From Solen grandis (lineage: Eukaryota > Mollusca > Bivalvia > Adapedonta > Solenidae), in contig CM037785.1 of assembly GCA_021229015.1 (NCBI GenBank), forward strand, positions 2,354,964 to 2,418,963: a stretch of DNA of 64,000 nucleotides, in the 5' to 3' direction. A program made the translations under genes and the position numbers. The notes under the pieces are model-generated. The model was not told the DNA's origin. It was given only the letters and a program-made list of their open reading frames with translations, and did no database searches. The stretch's first letter is position 1, and each line of letters opens with the position of its first letter. Positions 1 through 11,464 of this stretch are shown here, in pieces.

Positions 1-1532
1 TCTTCCGACTAATTATCTCAAATGGTTTAAAGGATCATTCAAGAAAATGATGACATAATGTCGTCGTGCTTAATCACTTAAACCTCTTCTAGATCATTAT
101 ACTTCAATTTACTATAAGAAATTTTACTAAACATGGAAAAGGGAATATTCAAGTGTTAAGAAATAATGGCGTGACATGATGTCTTCACGTTTTGTTACTG
201 TTAGTTTGGCAGGGGCGCACGAGACGTTCATGCTTGAGAAAGGCTTGGTAGCCATTCTACCGGCCAATTTCATACAGGACGGACGTGATCTTAATCAATC
301 ATGATGATAGTATACATAAAAATTCAAGGGATAGTTTTTATTTACTTTCCCTCAAATTGCACAGGAAAACTATTTTCGTAAACGCAACTTCGGCCAAATC
401 GGTGAAATATAGAATACGATATCCCCGAAAGACACATCCCACACCAGTTCAGGGTAGCGATTTCGTAAGAGCGAATGATTTATAAGGCTTAATATAGTTT
501 CAATACCGTCTTTGACGGTATTGCCTGTGATAGGAAAATCATCTATATTTTACGATCATGGATAGTTGCACTGGGTGACCATGCGTCTAAGAATGGGTAT
601 TGATAGACTACACACAGATAGTTAAAATCAAATTCTTAGTCAATGGCCATCTGTAAACGTACTGCTTTAAATTGTTTTCTTTTTGTATTATATAAATGTG
701 TATAGTTAGTCAAGGTAATATCATATATTGATATTTTTAAGATATAAAACAATTTTGCATACAGAAACAGATATCTTTTATGGATGTGGCCCAACATTTG
801 GCACCAGGCATGCTGAATAAATTGCTCTACTTTGTCTTGTGGTCCAACAATACAGACCGTGTCAGGCAACAAACCTAAGTGTATTAGTTGTTATTTAATC
901 CTTGTGAGGTTAGACTGGGTCACATTATCTTTTAAAAAAAGCCCCTAATATCTGCATTTGTTCCGGTATATTGCTGCAAATGTATTAAGATAAAACTTTA
1001 AAGATTGAACTGCTGGGATTGCTTTAAAATATTATTCAGACGGCCATGATAAACCAGTGAGGGTAGCAGGAACATCTATCTTTTTTTTTCCCAGACAAAA
1101 TGAAATTTATTTTAAATTCAATCAATAAATCAACTTCATTAAATAACTGTATATCCTATCGATATTTGATGACATTCATTTCATTGAGATAGGTTGACCT
1201 GCTATTGAGACGAATACAACATGCCGGTTTGGACAAAATCAACGACTTGTATCCGAGTTGTCTTGCTTCATTGCCGTATACATAACTTTGATGTGTATAT
1301 GATAAACTATAATCGATTATTGTTACATCCCGTCTAACAAGTGTTTCCTTTAAACGGATACAAAACACTTGAACAGTACATTTCTTTGCTCAACCTTTTG
1401 AAACTGTCTTTAATAATGTTCATATGATATTCTCCCGTTCTCTTTCTTTCTATCTCTGTATGAATATCTTTTCCTTACACTCTGTTGCTCTTCACTTCTT
1501 TGTTTTCCTTTTCATTGTTGTATATATATTTT
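1..1532. other. Non-coding stretch with one dispersed repeat
   Basis: Apart from the dispersed repeat at 362-668, I see no gene, RNA or named element here. Open frames are short and show no recognisable domain. Confidence 0.6.
362..668 (+). repeat. Dispersed repeat C, copy 1
   Basis: This stretch aligns by eye with 24190-24634. Both copies share TATTTTCGTAA near the start, then ACTTCGG, AAATATGGAATACG-like text, a GTC-TGACGGTATTG block and the end ATCTG-AACG-CTGCTTTAA. Copy 2 carries about 130 extra bases, including a T32 tract. The element class is unknown. Confidence 0.65.
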
Positions 1533-1545
1533 ACAAATCATGTTA

Positions 1546-1826
1546 TGTTTGTTTGTTGGATTTAACGTCCCACCGACAGTATTTCAGTCATTTGGAGACA
1601 ATGTCTACTTGAGACAGATATAGTGCTGCCACACTGCAGTATCACGCCGTAGACATGTGACATGATACCACACCCAGTCACATTATCCTGACACCGGGCC
1701 AATCAGTCTTGCAACTACCCTTATATGCTGAGCGTCAAGCAAGGGCGCTTTAACAGTACCATTTTTACGACTTTGATATGTCGCGGCCGGGGACCGAACC
1801 CACGACCTCCCGCGCCCGAGGCGGAC
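1546..1826 (-). mobile_element. SINE family A, 5'-truncated copy with TSD
   Basis: This is a tRNA-derived SINE lying in reverse. Its tail (TTTGTTTGTTGGATTTAACG) is at the left and the Pol III B box, seen as GAACCCACGACCTCCCG, is at the right. The A-box half of the head is missing. A 13-bp direct repeat, ACAAATCATGTTA, flanks it at 1533-1545 and 1827-1839. Truncation at the head together with a target-site duplication is what LINE-driven retrotransposition produces. Confidence 0.9.
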
Positions 1827-1964
1827 ACAAATCATGTTAGTTTCCTTTTTACAATCAGCTGGATCATGTAACTAGAACCTTGCATTCATTTACGTTACGA
1901 AATAAAATTGTTTAAAACATGACTATGAATAGTTTACATGAAATAAAAATGATACTGGTTTGTG

Positions 1965-2213
1965 TTGTATTGGGATTTACCGTCGCTGCGATAGTATTTC
2001 AATCATATAGCGACGTCCAGCTAATTACAGGTTCAGAAAGACCCGGAGTACACAGAGGTACCCGGGTAGAACCACCGACCTACCGCAAGCCAGCTGGAAG
2101 GCTTCCTCACATGAAAAATCCGAAGTCCCTACCAGGATTCGAACCCACAGAGGTGAGGGCCTGAGAGATTTGTAGTCCATGACTGTAAACACTCGGCTAC
2201 GGCGGCCCCCACT
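1965..2213 (-). mobile_element. SINE family B (tRNA-derived)
   Basis: This is a second SINE family, also in reverse. On the minus strand the head reads CCGTAGCCGAGTGTTTAC (A box) followed by GTGGGTTCGAATCCTGG (B box), then a body with AGCCAGCTGG-type text and a tail matching 33965-34055. It is a SINE head rather than a tRNA gene, because it is joined to a long conserved non-tRNA body and the anticodon arm is not cleanly foldable. A 5'-to-3' open frame at 1919-2164 is incidental. Confidence 0.85.
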
Positions 2214-2394
2214 TTTTTGTGTACACCTCTACGTATGTTACAAATGTATAAAGATAAAGAATCATTGGTTGCTGAAATAACTTTCAGACTGATTAGGTTT
2301 GAAACGGTGTGCGTACGCAGAGAGCTCTGTCGCAATTTCGGACAAACGAATATTTGATTTCAAGTAATGACGCATGTACATACAATTATCACCT

Positions 2395-5300
2395 TATTAG
2401 GGCTTTCTGCCTAAAGCAGAAAGTCCTATTGGGTTTGTTATGTTTTTAGGACTTTCTGCCTACAGGCAGAAAGTCATATTGGGTTTGTACTGTTTTTTTA
2501 TTATTCTTCTGCTTCTTCTTCTTCTTCTTATTCTTTTTTTCTTCCTCTTATATTTGTGTTAATTTCGAGGTGTTGCCATTGACTCAGAACAATGAAAATT
2601 TTATGGCATATATTTCAAACCATGAGCTTTCGGATGCAATGAATTGTATATTCATATGACGTCATATAACGTCAGATTTGACGTCAGGTGAAAAAGTTTG
2701 TACGCGGTCTACAGCCATTATTTCTGGACCGATTTTCATCAAAATTTCACAGAATGTGTATGTTAGGCTCTAGTTGTGCATTCCTGTGTCCGTTTTTCAA
2801 AATTCGAAAAGTCCATGGTTCTATAGCGAATCCAAGATTCGAACCAAGGTCGTAAATTTTTAAATGCTTATAAAATCTGTCCTATTTAAGATAGAAAGTT
2901 GACATTTAGTCAGTTTATAGATCTCTAGAAGTTTTAAACATTTTGTGAAAATAAATGTCATATGACGTCACGTGATATGATAATGTATTTCTAATATTAA
3001 CAAGAATATTTCTATATATTGAAATTGTCGAAGGGCAATGAAAATTTAATGACACATGCTTCAAACGCTGAAGTTTTGATTTCTATGATTTTCATATGCC
3101 TATGACGTCATATGACGTCACATTTGAAATATGCTACAAAAGATTGTACGCGGTCTACAGCCATTGTTTGTGAACCGATTTTCATCAAATTTTCACAGAT
3201 TGTGTATATTAAGTTCTAGTTGTGCATCCCCGTGTCCATTTTTCGAAATTCGAAAAGTCCATGGTTCTATAGCGAATCCAAGATTCGAACCAAGGTCGTA
3301 AATGTTTAAATGCTTATAAAATCAGTCCTATTTAAGATAGAAAGTTGATATTTAGTCAGTATATAGATCTCTAGAAGTTTTAAAGATTTTGTGAAAATAA
3401 ATGTCATATGACGTCACGTGACGTCATTATATGATAATGTATTTCTAATATTAACAAGAATATTTCTATACGTTGAAATTGTCGAAGGACAATGAAAATT
3501 AAATGACAAATGATTCAGACGCTGAAATTTCGATTCCAATGATTTTCAGAAGCCTATGACGTCATATGAGGTCACATTTGAAATTGACTACGAAAGTTTG
3601 TACACGGTCCAGAGCCATTATTAATGGGCCGATTTTTATCAAATTTTCACAGAATGTGTATATTACGTTCTTATTGTGTATACCGGTGTCCGTTTTTCAA
3701 AATTCGAAAAGTCCAAGCACCTATGGCGGATCCAAGATTCGAACCAATGACGTCAATACTTAAATGCTTATAAAAACTGTCCTATTTGAGATAGAAAGTT
3801 GAAATTTTGTCAGTTAGTAGGTCTCTGGGTGTCTAACAATTATGTGAAAATAAACGTCATATGACGTCACGTGACGTCATTTTTTTATTATTATTATTAT
3901 TTTCTTCTTCCTAACTAAACGTTTATTTTAATATATTGCAATAGTCCTAGGACGATGAAATTTTTATGGGTTATTAGACAAGCGAGGAAATTTTGATTGC
4001 AATGATTATCAGCAGCTTTTGACGTCACATGACGTCACAGCTAATAATAGTGGAAAATGGTGTTCGCGCTCTACTGCCGTCATTTATTGTCGGATTGTCT
4101 TCAAATTTTCACAGATGGTACATCTTGAAACTAAAGTGTGCATATCCTGTCAGCTAACCGAAATTCCGAAAGACCGAAGTTCTGTGGCTGAAATAAAATT
4201 CGAACATAGGACCTAAAATTTCATTTTAGAATTAAAGAGCTTCAGGATGAAATAGAAAGTTGAATCTTACACAGTTTGCAGTTCTGCAGAATTTCTACAT
4301 ATATTTTGAGTCGTGACATCATATGACCTTATGTGACGTCATAAGCATACTTCTTAATTTTTATTTTAGGGCAATGATTTCGACATGATGCCAGTTGTTC
4401 AGAATAATGAATATTTCAGAGTAATGACAGTAAAGTATGCGCTTTTGAACAAAAGCGTCTTCAGCACCCTATGACGTCACATGACGTCAGAACTAAAAAT
4501 AGTTAAAAATGGTGTTCACGCTCTACAGCCGCCATTTATGGTCGGATTTTCTTCAAATTTTCACAGATGGTACATCATGAAACTAAGGTGTGCATATCAT
4601 GTAAGCTAACTGAAATTCCGAAAGACCGAAGTTCTGTGGCTGAAATAAGTTTCGAACATAGGACCGAAAATTTCATTTTAGGATTTCAGAGCTTCAGGAT
4701 GAGATAGAAAGTTGAAACATACACAGTTTGCAGTTCTGCAGAATTTCTTAATATATTTTGATTCGTGACGTCAAATGTCGTCATGTGACGTCATAAGCAT
4801 ACTTCTTAATTTTCATTTTAGGGCAATGATTTCGACATGATGCCAGTTGTTCAGAATAATGAATATTTTAGAGTTATGACAGTAAAGTATGCGCTTTTGA
4901 ACAAAAGCATCTTCAGCACCCTATGACGTCATGTGACGTCAGAGCTAAAAATATTGAACAATGGTGTTCGCGATCTACTGCCGCCATTTATGGTCGGATT
5001 TTCTTCTAATTTTCACAGATGGTACCCCTTGAAACTAAGGTGTACATATCCTGCCAGCTTACCGAAATTCCGAAAAACCGAAGTTCTGTGGCTGAAGTAA
5101 TATTCGAACATAGTACCAAAAATTTCATTTTAGGATTGAAGAGCTTCAGGATGAGATAGAAAGTTGAAACTTACACAGTTTGCAGTTCTGCATTATTTCT
5201 ACAAATATTATGAATCGTGACGTCAGAGGACGTCATAAGCATACCACTTATTTTTAATTTGGGGCAATGATTTCGACATGATGCCAATTGTTCAGAAAAG

Positions 5301-5817
5301 TGAAAATTTCAGAATTATTGCAGTAAAGTATGCGCTTTTGAGCAACAGCATTTTCAGCACCCTATGACGTCACGTGACGTCAGAGCTAAAAATAGTGAAA
5401 AATGGTGTTCACGCTCTAAAACGGCCATTTATGGTCGGATTTTCTTCAAATTTTCACAGATGGTACATCTTGAAACTAAGGTGTGCATATCTTGTCAGCT
5501 AACCGAAATTCCGAAAGACCGAAGTTCTGTGGCTGAAATAAGATTCGAACATAGGACCGAAAATTTCATTTTAGGATGAAGAGCTTCAGGATGAGATAGA
5601 AAGTTGAAACTTACAAAGTTTGCAGTTCTGCAGAATTTCTTAAAATATTTTGAGTGGTGACGTCATTTGACGTCATGTGACGTCATAGGCGTACTTATAA
5701 TAAGGATTTTCTTCAATATTTGAAGATGGTGGATGTCAGAAAAGTAAATAAGCATGATCAGGTTTGACATAGTTAGCAGAAAGCCCTTTCTTTTGTTCAG
5801 AACAAAAGGAGTCTAGT
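2395..5817 (+). mobile_element. Helentron-like non-autonomous element H1
   Basis: It starts with two stacked 5' ends: TTAGGGCTTTCTGCC at about 2397, then TAGGACTTTCTGCC at about 2446. Each forms a hairpin with the following GGCAGAAAGTC-type arm. The interior has a T/TTC-rich segment and seven ~450-bp tandem units. The 3' end carries AGCAGAAAGCCC (inverted copy of the 5' motif), then hairpin CTTTTGTT-CAG-AACAAAAG, then GAGTCTAG at 5809-5816. A 5' hairpin, asymmetric terminal inverted repeats and a 3' hairpin before CTRR are known features of Helitron/Helentron elements. No Rep/helicase coding is visible, so it would be non-autonomous. Confidence 0.75.
2640..5700 (+). repeat. ~450-bp tandem units rich in TGACGTCA
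   Basis: The anchor motif TACGCGGTCTACAGCC, or its variant TTCGCGCTCTACAGCC, recurs at 2701, 3147, 3601, 4062, 4515, 4967 and 5408, a spacing of 441-461 bp. The first three units belong to one subfamily and the last four to another. I count about 26 exact TGACGTCA octamers by eye in this 3-kb block, many paired as palindromes such as TGACGTCACGTGACGTCA. Each unit also carries a GATTCGAAC stretch, which is a B-box-like core on the minus strand. Short open frames recurring in each unit follow from the repetition and are not genes. Confidence 0.9.
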
Positions 5818-5983
5818 TAGGACTTTCTGCCTACAGGCAGAAAGTCATATTGGGTTTGTACTGTTTTTTTATTATTAGGACTTTCTGCCTACAGGCAGAA
5901 AGTCATATTGGGTTTGTACTGTTTTTTTATTAGGACTTTCTGCCTACAGGCAGAAAGTCATATTGGGTTTGTACTGTTTTTTT

Positions 5984-8394
5984 ATTATTCTTCTGCTTCT
6001 TCTTCTTCTTCTTATTCTTTTTTTCTTCCTCTTATATTTGTGTTAATTTCGAGGTGTTGCCATTGACTCAGAACAATGAAAATTTTATGGCATATATTTC
6101 AAACCATGAGGTTTCGGATGCAATGAATTGTATATTCATATGACGTCATATAACGTCAGATTTGACGTCAGGTGAAAAAGTTTGTACGCGGTCTACAGCC
6201 ATTATTTCTGGATCGATTTTCATCAAAATTTCACAGAATGTGTATGTTAGGCTCAAGTTGTGCATCCCGGTGTCCGTTTTTCCAAATTCGAAAAGGCAAA
6301 GGTTTTATGGCGAATCCAAGATTCGAACTAATGACGTCAAATTTCAAATGCGTATAAAATCGCTTCCTGAAAAGCTAGAAAGCTGAGATTTGGGCTGAAT
6401 ATTAGTTTCCAGATCTTCTATAGATTCTTAAAAGATGAACGCCATATGACGTCACATGACGTCATAATGCTCTTAAAACTTTCGTATTAAAACTTAACGG
6501 TTTTTAAGCCCTGTAGGCTTTATTTTTTGCATGATTTACTTGAAATTTTGTCTGAAGATGCAGTATTAGAATCTATAGAGTCGTGTCACTTCCGTTTCCG
6601 GAAAATCCCAAAGGTCAAGGTCATATATCAATTATCGGGTTTTTCTTCGGCCTTAAATATCTCAAAAACGGTAAATATTCTATCGAGACACTATGCGTAT
6701 AATTTGTAGTGCTTAGAAAGACCTTTCAGATGATATTTAGTTTTTGATGATCGGGGTTGAATCGGTTGAGTTATGGCGGAAAAAACAAAATTCGGTAACC
6801 CTCAGTGTGTTTAACAGTTTATATCTCGAAATCCTTTGATTTTTGAAAATATGATGATGGATATTATTTGTAGAACAATGTTTGGCCGTTCTTTTGATGC
6901 TTAAAGTTTAATGATTGGCCAAAGATTTATGGAGTAATGGGGAAAAAACGAAATTCGTGCATATAGCTTTGGTGATTTTTTCATTTTTCAAGAGGTTTAA
7001 GAGCTTGTATCTCAAAAAGTATTAAAAATATTCCTATAGATAAAGCGTGTGAAATGTAGAGAATTTTAAGACGATTATTTTGGTACCTAAAGTTTTGAAA
7101 TTGATCCAAGTATAAGGAAGTTACATCAAAAATAAGAATTTAAACATGTAGAATTTCAGCGATTTTGTCGTTATGTAAGAGTTTCAAGGCTTATATCTTA
7201 AGAATCATTAGAAATGAGTTTTACATTAAGCAAGTGAGATGTAGATAATTTTAAGACGATTATTTTGGCACCTAGAGTTTTGAAATTGATCAAGAAATAA
7301 GGAAGTTACATAAAAAATACGAATATAAAGCCATTTATAAGAATTTTCATAAAATATCCTACTTTCGCTTTCACCTTAATTGAAGCATTTTCGGAAAATG
7401 TAAGTTTACAGATATGTATTAGTCATATAAATTGAAAAAAAAAACTTTTTACTTATATCATATTGATATTACTAGATAAACAGGTGTACCGTTCCCGGTG
7501 GCCGAGTGTTTAGAGCGTCCGCCTCGGGAGCGGGAGGTCGTGGGTTCGATACCAAAGTCGTAAAAAATGGTACTGTTATAGCTCCCTTGCTTGACACTTA
7601 GCATATAAGGGTAGTTGCAGGACTGGTTGGCCCGGTATCAGGATAATGTGACTGGGTGTGGTATCATGCCACATGTCTACGACGTGATACTGCAGTGCTG
7701 CAGCACTATAACTGCATTAAGTAGACATCGTCTCCAAATGACTGAAATACTGTCGGTGGGACGTTAAACCGAACAAACAAACAAACAAACAAATTAAACA
7801 AGTGTTGACAATGATTTAATGTTTTGTCAAATCATTTTATTTACGTTACTTATGAATATCAGTTGCAGCATTGTGTTACCCATAATCCTTTGAGCGTTTT
7901 GACACATGTCATTTAGACCGTTGTTGAAACATTGCAATTTCCCGACTTTATTGTTGCATCAATCGATAAATGTTGTACAAGCTATATTCCAAATTTATGA
8001 TAAATGATAACCTATGTGAAAATATATGTTATAGTACAATGTAATTTAATTGCCAGCTTGGGATACCATGAGCGTGTATAAGTGTAGACGTTTTAAACAA
8101 AATGATCAACACATGTCATCCGTTCAAGACGCTGCAAGCTAATTTGTCTGTAATGCGGCGTTCACACAGTGTCGATTATGGCTCCCGTTTGAGATCAGAC
8201 AGCGCTACGACACGAAAAGCGAAAAAGTCGGATTACTATCCTCAATGTCCTATCATTGTCTGAACGCAGTCGTATATGTTCGTAACAGAGTCCTACGGAT
8301 CGGGAATGGTCCGGAGAGGTCGGCCAAGCACTCCTGACAGTTAGGTGCGTCCCGTAACATTCGGGAAACTCAGCCGATTTTGTCTAGTCGGATT
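5984..8394 (+). repeat. Duplicated 2.4-kb segment, copy 1
   Basis: This block is nearly identical to 11466-13868, including the SINE at the same position and the same flanking direct repeats. Copy 2 runs into an assembly gap, so the right end of the homology is unknown. Sharing the SINE insertion shows the two copies arose after that SINE landed. Confidence 0.9.
7488..7794 (+). mobile_element. SINE family A, full length
   Basis: The head carries the A box GGTGGCCGAGTGTTTAGAG and B box GTGGGTTCGATACC. The body has GTAGTTGCAGGACTGGTTGG, and the tail ends in ACGTTAAACC plus (AAAC)n. Imperfect 11-bp direct repeats, TAAACAGGTGT (7477-7487) and TAAACAAGTGT (7795-7805), flank it. Confidence 0.92.
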
Positions 8395-8667
8395 ACAATC
8401 GTGACTATGTCGTGACAAATTCTGCTGTATCGGATCAGAATCGGATTGAGAACGGGATAATCGGGACGAATTCTGCTGGAAACGGCTGGATCGGGACGCC
8501 TCCTGAACAATATCTGATTGTTGTCGTGATTAAATAAATGTTTTTTACAAATTTTAATAAAAGTTTGAATTTCCAGCCACGAATCACAGGATCTTGATCA
8601 GACTTTTGACACATTTTAATCGGGAATGGTCCTATCAAGGACGGCAGTAAAAATCCTGAATGTGTGA
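8160..8667 (+). other. Unidentified block, possibly a degenerate MITE
   Basis: It begins GGCGTTCACACAGTG and ends near AATGTGTGACCTAGG. The two ends look like weak inverted matches (TCACACA/TGTGTGA). Its first half also occurs at 13637-13868, so it is older than the 2.4-kb duplication. Confidence 0.3.
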
Positions 8668-9864
8668 CCTAGGCCACAGGGACTTGCTCCCATACACACA
8701 CACACACCACACACACCACACACACACACTGTACATACACTATCAATAAGGGTGGACATCTTTTCAGGGGTCGACTCGCTTCAACTCCGTTTTTTCAAAT
8801 CATTCAAATAAATCTATGAAGTTAACATACGGAATCACTCAAATATATATTTCTCTATCGAAATATACAAAATTGTCGTGAAAATAATCCTCCTTTGTAT
8901 GTTTATTTGTTTGAAATATATGCGAATCCGAGAAAAGTACATTTCGGGATGATTCGGAGTTTTACGCTGCGAAATTGGTCAGCGATATTGCGATTATTTT
9001 CCCGCAATCTGTCAAACCGTTAAATTTAAATTATTAAAGGGCTGACTATTCGGGCGTTGAAAGAAAAAAAATACCCAGGCAGTATGGAGAAATCAGCTGT
9101 TTCTTGGTAATTTTCTTGTTGTAAAATAAATTATTTAAAGACTTAGATATAAATTCACTTGTCTGTGAGTGTGTGTTTTTAAATTGAAATAAATATCACA
9201 GGGATTTGAAGTTCAGTAATTTAAAATAAAATTCTGAAAATAATAGTACTCCATACATACAAAACATATTTTTTCTTATATATACGGAATACTAAATTCT
9301 ACTGAACTTCAAATCCCTGTGATATTTATTTCAATTTAAAAACACACACTCACAGACAAGTGAATTTATATCTAAGTCTTTAAATAATTTATTTTACAAC
9401 AAGAAAATTACCAAGAAACAGCTGATTTCTCCATACTGCCTGGGTTTTTTTTTCTTTCAACGCCCGAATAGTCAGCCCTTTAATAATTTAAATTTACCGG
9501 TTTGACAGATTGCGGGAAAATAATCGCAATATCGCTGACCAATTTCGCAGCGTAAAAATCCGAATCATCCCGAAATGTACTGCGCTGCTGGTCCAGGTTG
9601 TTGTCCTTTTCTCGGATTCGCATATATTTCAAACAAATAAATATACAAAGGAGGATTATTTTCACGACAATTTTGTATATTTCGATAGAGAAATATATAT
9701 TTGAGTGATTCCGTATGTTAACTTCATAGATTTATTTGAATGATTTGAAAAAACGGAGTTGAAGCGAGTCGACCCCTGAAAAGATGTCCACCCTTGTTGA
9801 TAGTGTATGTACAGTGTGTGTGTGTGGTGTGTGTGTGTATGGGAGCAAGTCCCTGTGCCTAGGC
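8668..9864. repeat. Large foldback palindrome (~0.55-kb arms)
   Basis: The arms at 8668-9218 and 9300-9864 are near-perfect reverse complements around an 81-bp spacer. The outer ends carry CA/GT dinucleotide tracts next to GGGACTTGCTCCC and its complement. The right arm has about 26 bp near 9580-9605 that the left arm lacks. Open frames inside are mirror images of one another and are not genes. It may be a foldback transposon or the product of an inverted duplication. Confidence 0.92.
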
Positions 9865-10191
9865 ATTAGCTAAAAGCGCAAAATTTAGTAACTTTGTGTA
9901 ATACAGTCGTCTCGATCGTATGTACAAGTGTTATTTGAATTTTACTCACGAGGCTACACGCGTCGACGATTCTATTGCATGGTAGCATTTACTATTTCAT
10001 TCCCGCGACTGTAAATGAAAAAAAAAAAAATATGCAGAATTAAGAGGTTTAAGTTTAATTGTTTATATTTTGAATACCTATAAAACTAGACCCAAATATG
10101 CTACAATGGAATTTCAGGCCATTTATTTTGGTACCTAGAATAGTAAAACTGGTCAAGTTATAAGAAAGCGATATCAAAATAAAGATTTATT

Positions 10192-11288
10192 AGTCCCCTA
10201 CCGGTGTTCACACCGGAGAGGACTATAGGTTTGCCCTCCGTCTGTCCGTCCGTCTGTCTGTCCGCTCAAATCTGGATCCCGCGATAACTTAATAACTAAG
10301 CAAGCTAACTTGATGAAACTTGGTTTATGACTTGATGGCAATGTGTAGATTATGCACATTGTTTTATTTTTTTTATTCGACTAAAATTGTGGTTGCTATG
10401 GTAACGGAAATAGTGAAAATATGGCAAAAATAGGATCCCGCGATAACTTTATAACTAAGCAAGCTAACTTGATGAAACTTGGTTTATGACTAGATGGCAA
10501 TGTGTAGATTATGCACATTGTTTTATTTTTTTTATTCGACTAAAATTGTGGTTGCTATGGTAACGGAAATAGTGAAAATATGGCAAAAAAAATGGGATCC
10601 CGCGATAACTTTATAACTAAGCAAGCTAACTTGATGAAACTTACTTGGAACTAGATGGCAATGTGTCGATTATGCACGTTGTTTTATTTTTGTTCTTCAA
10701 CTAAAATTGTTGTTGCTATGTTAATGGAAATAGTGAAAATATGGCAAAAATGGGATCCCATGATAACTTTATAACTAAGCAAGCTAACTTGATGAAACTT
10801 GGTATATGACTAGATGGCAATATGTAGATTATGCACATCATTTTAATTTTGTTCTTTGACTAAAATTGTGGTTGCTATGGTAACGGAAATAGTGAAAATA
10901 TGGCAAAAAATGGGATCACGCGACCGCGATAACTTTATAATAAATTGTATAAGGCATGTATATAGTCAGGGTGGTGAAGCAGAGTGAAAGTTCTCATTTC
11001 TCATCAACAAGACTAAAGACTAAAGAAAAACATTTTGGATCAGGCAAGCTAACTTTTATTAATTCTATTTCTTGCATCTGTCTTGCTTGCATGAATTGTA
11101 TAGTGGGCACAGCAGAGACAACAACTCTACATGTAAGTCTTGCTTAAATGGACATAACTTAAATATTCCCTTACATTTACTTTAACCAAAGTCTTGTTTT
11201 TCTTGGACCAAAATTCTGGTTGTTGTGGTAATGGAAAAATTATGCACCTCACCGGTAGGGGACTCAAGTGTTGCTTGCAACACCAGTT
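10192..11288 (+). mobile_element. Pearl-like non-autonomous element with TIR and tandem core
   Basis: An exact 15-bp inverted repeat bounds it: AGTCCCCTACCGGTG at 10192-10206 and CACCGGTAGGGGACT at 11250-11264. Immediately after the right copy lies a hairpin GTGTTGC-TT-GCAACAC (11268-11283) and then CAGTTA. The inverted repeats are therefore asymmetric, terminal at the left and subterminal at the right, as in Helentron-type elements. The core holds four ~160-bp tandem units starting with GGATCCCGCG at 10274, 10433, 10595 and 10753, with a partial fifth at 10913. Bivalve pearl elements are known for ~160-bp tandem cores, and assignment to that group is inference. Confidence 0.75.
10274..10912 (+). 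repeat. ~160-bp tandem array, four units
   Basis: The units are 159, 162, 158 and 160 bp. Each contains GATAACTTTATAACTAAGC, CTTGATGAAACTTGG, ATTATGCACATTGTTTTA and GTTGCTATGGTAACGG. Confidence 0.95.
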
Positions 11289-11424
11289 ACTTGTTTATTT
11301 TTGGAATATGGCTTATTTCAAAAAGTTCATGCATGAGAAGTCCATACAAAAAAAAAAAGTAAAAGGTAGGGAATTTAATATATATTCTTTCTAACGGAAT
11401 TAATCTTTATATTTTTCAATGTTA

Positions 11425-11464
11425 GCAGAAAGTCCTATCATTCGTATCAACGAATGAAATCTAG
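11425..11464 (+). repeat. Helentron-like 3' terminus (H2)
   Basis: The order is GCAGAAAGTCCT, then stem CATTCGT, loop ATCA, stem ACGAATG, then AAAT and CTAG. The same architecture is found at 5776-5816, 57257-57296, 59268-59307 and 62458-62507, the last ending CTAC. Confidence 0.8.

Larger units (their letters stand above)
5818..11464 (+). mobile_element. Composite Helentron-like element H2 with nested insertions
   Basis: Three stacked 5' ends lie at about 5818, 5876 and 5931 (each TAGGACTTTCTGCC plus its hairpin arm). The body continues through a TTC-rich stretch and one CRE-bearing unit into a region with ~180-bp internal repeats (7020-7330). It ends with AGCAGAAAGTCCT (to 11436), hairpin CATTCGT-ATCA-ACGAATG (11439-11456) and CTAG at 11461-11464. 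Between these ends lie a SINE (7488-7794), an unidentified block (8160-8667), a foldback palindrome (8668-9864) and a pearl-like element (10192-11288). The sequence after 11464 resumes with ATTCTTCTGCTTC, the same text that follows the 5' end, as expected for insertion into another copy of the family. Confidence 0.7.

Noticed and set aside
4019..5579. Recurring open frames (65-71 codons) with near-identical proteins at 4019, 5364 and elsewhere
   Set aside because: They fall at the same place in each ~450-bp repeat unit, have varying ends and broken counterparts, and show no domain. Repetition explains the similarity.
7488..7560. tRNA gene calls at the A/B box pairs (also 12974, 24866, 28661, 31458, 40646)
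   Set aside because: Each is fused to a conserved SINE body and tail with flanking direct repeats, and the cloverleaf is incomplete.
8668..9864. Mirror-image frames in the foldback arms
   Set aside because: They are the same sequence read from both arms and one arm is disrupted by a small indel.
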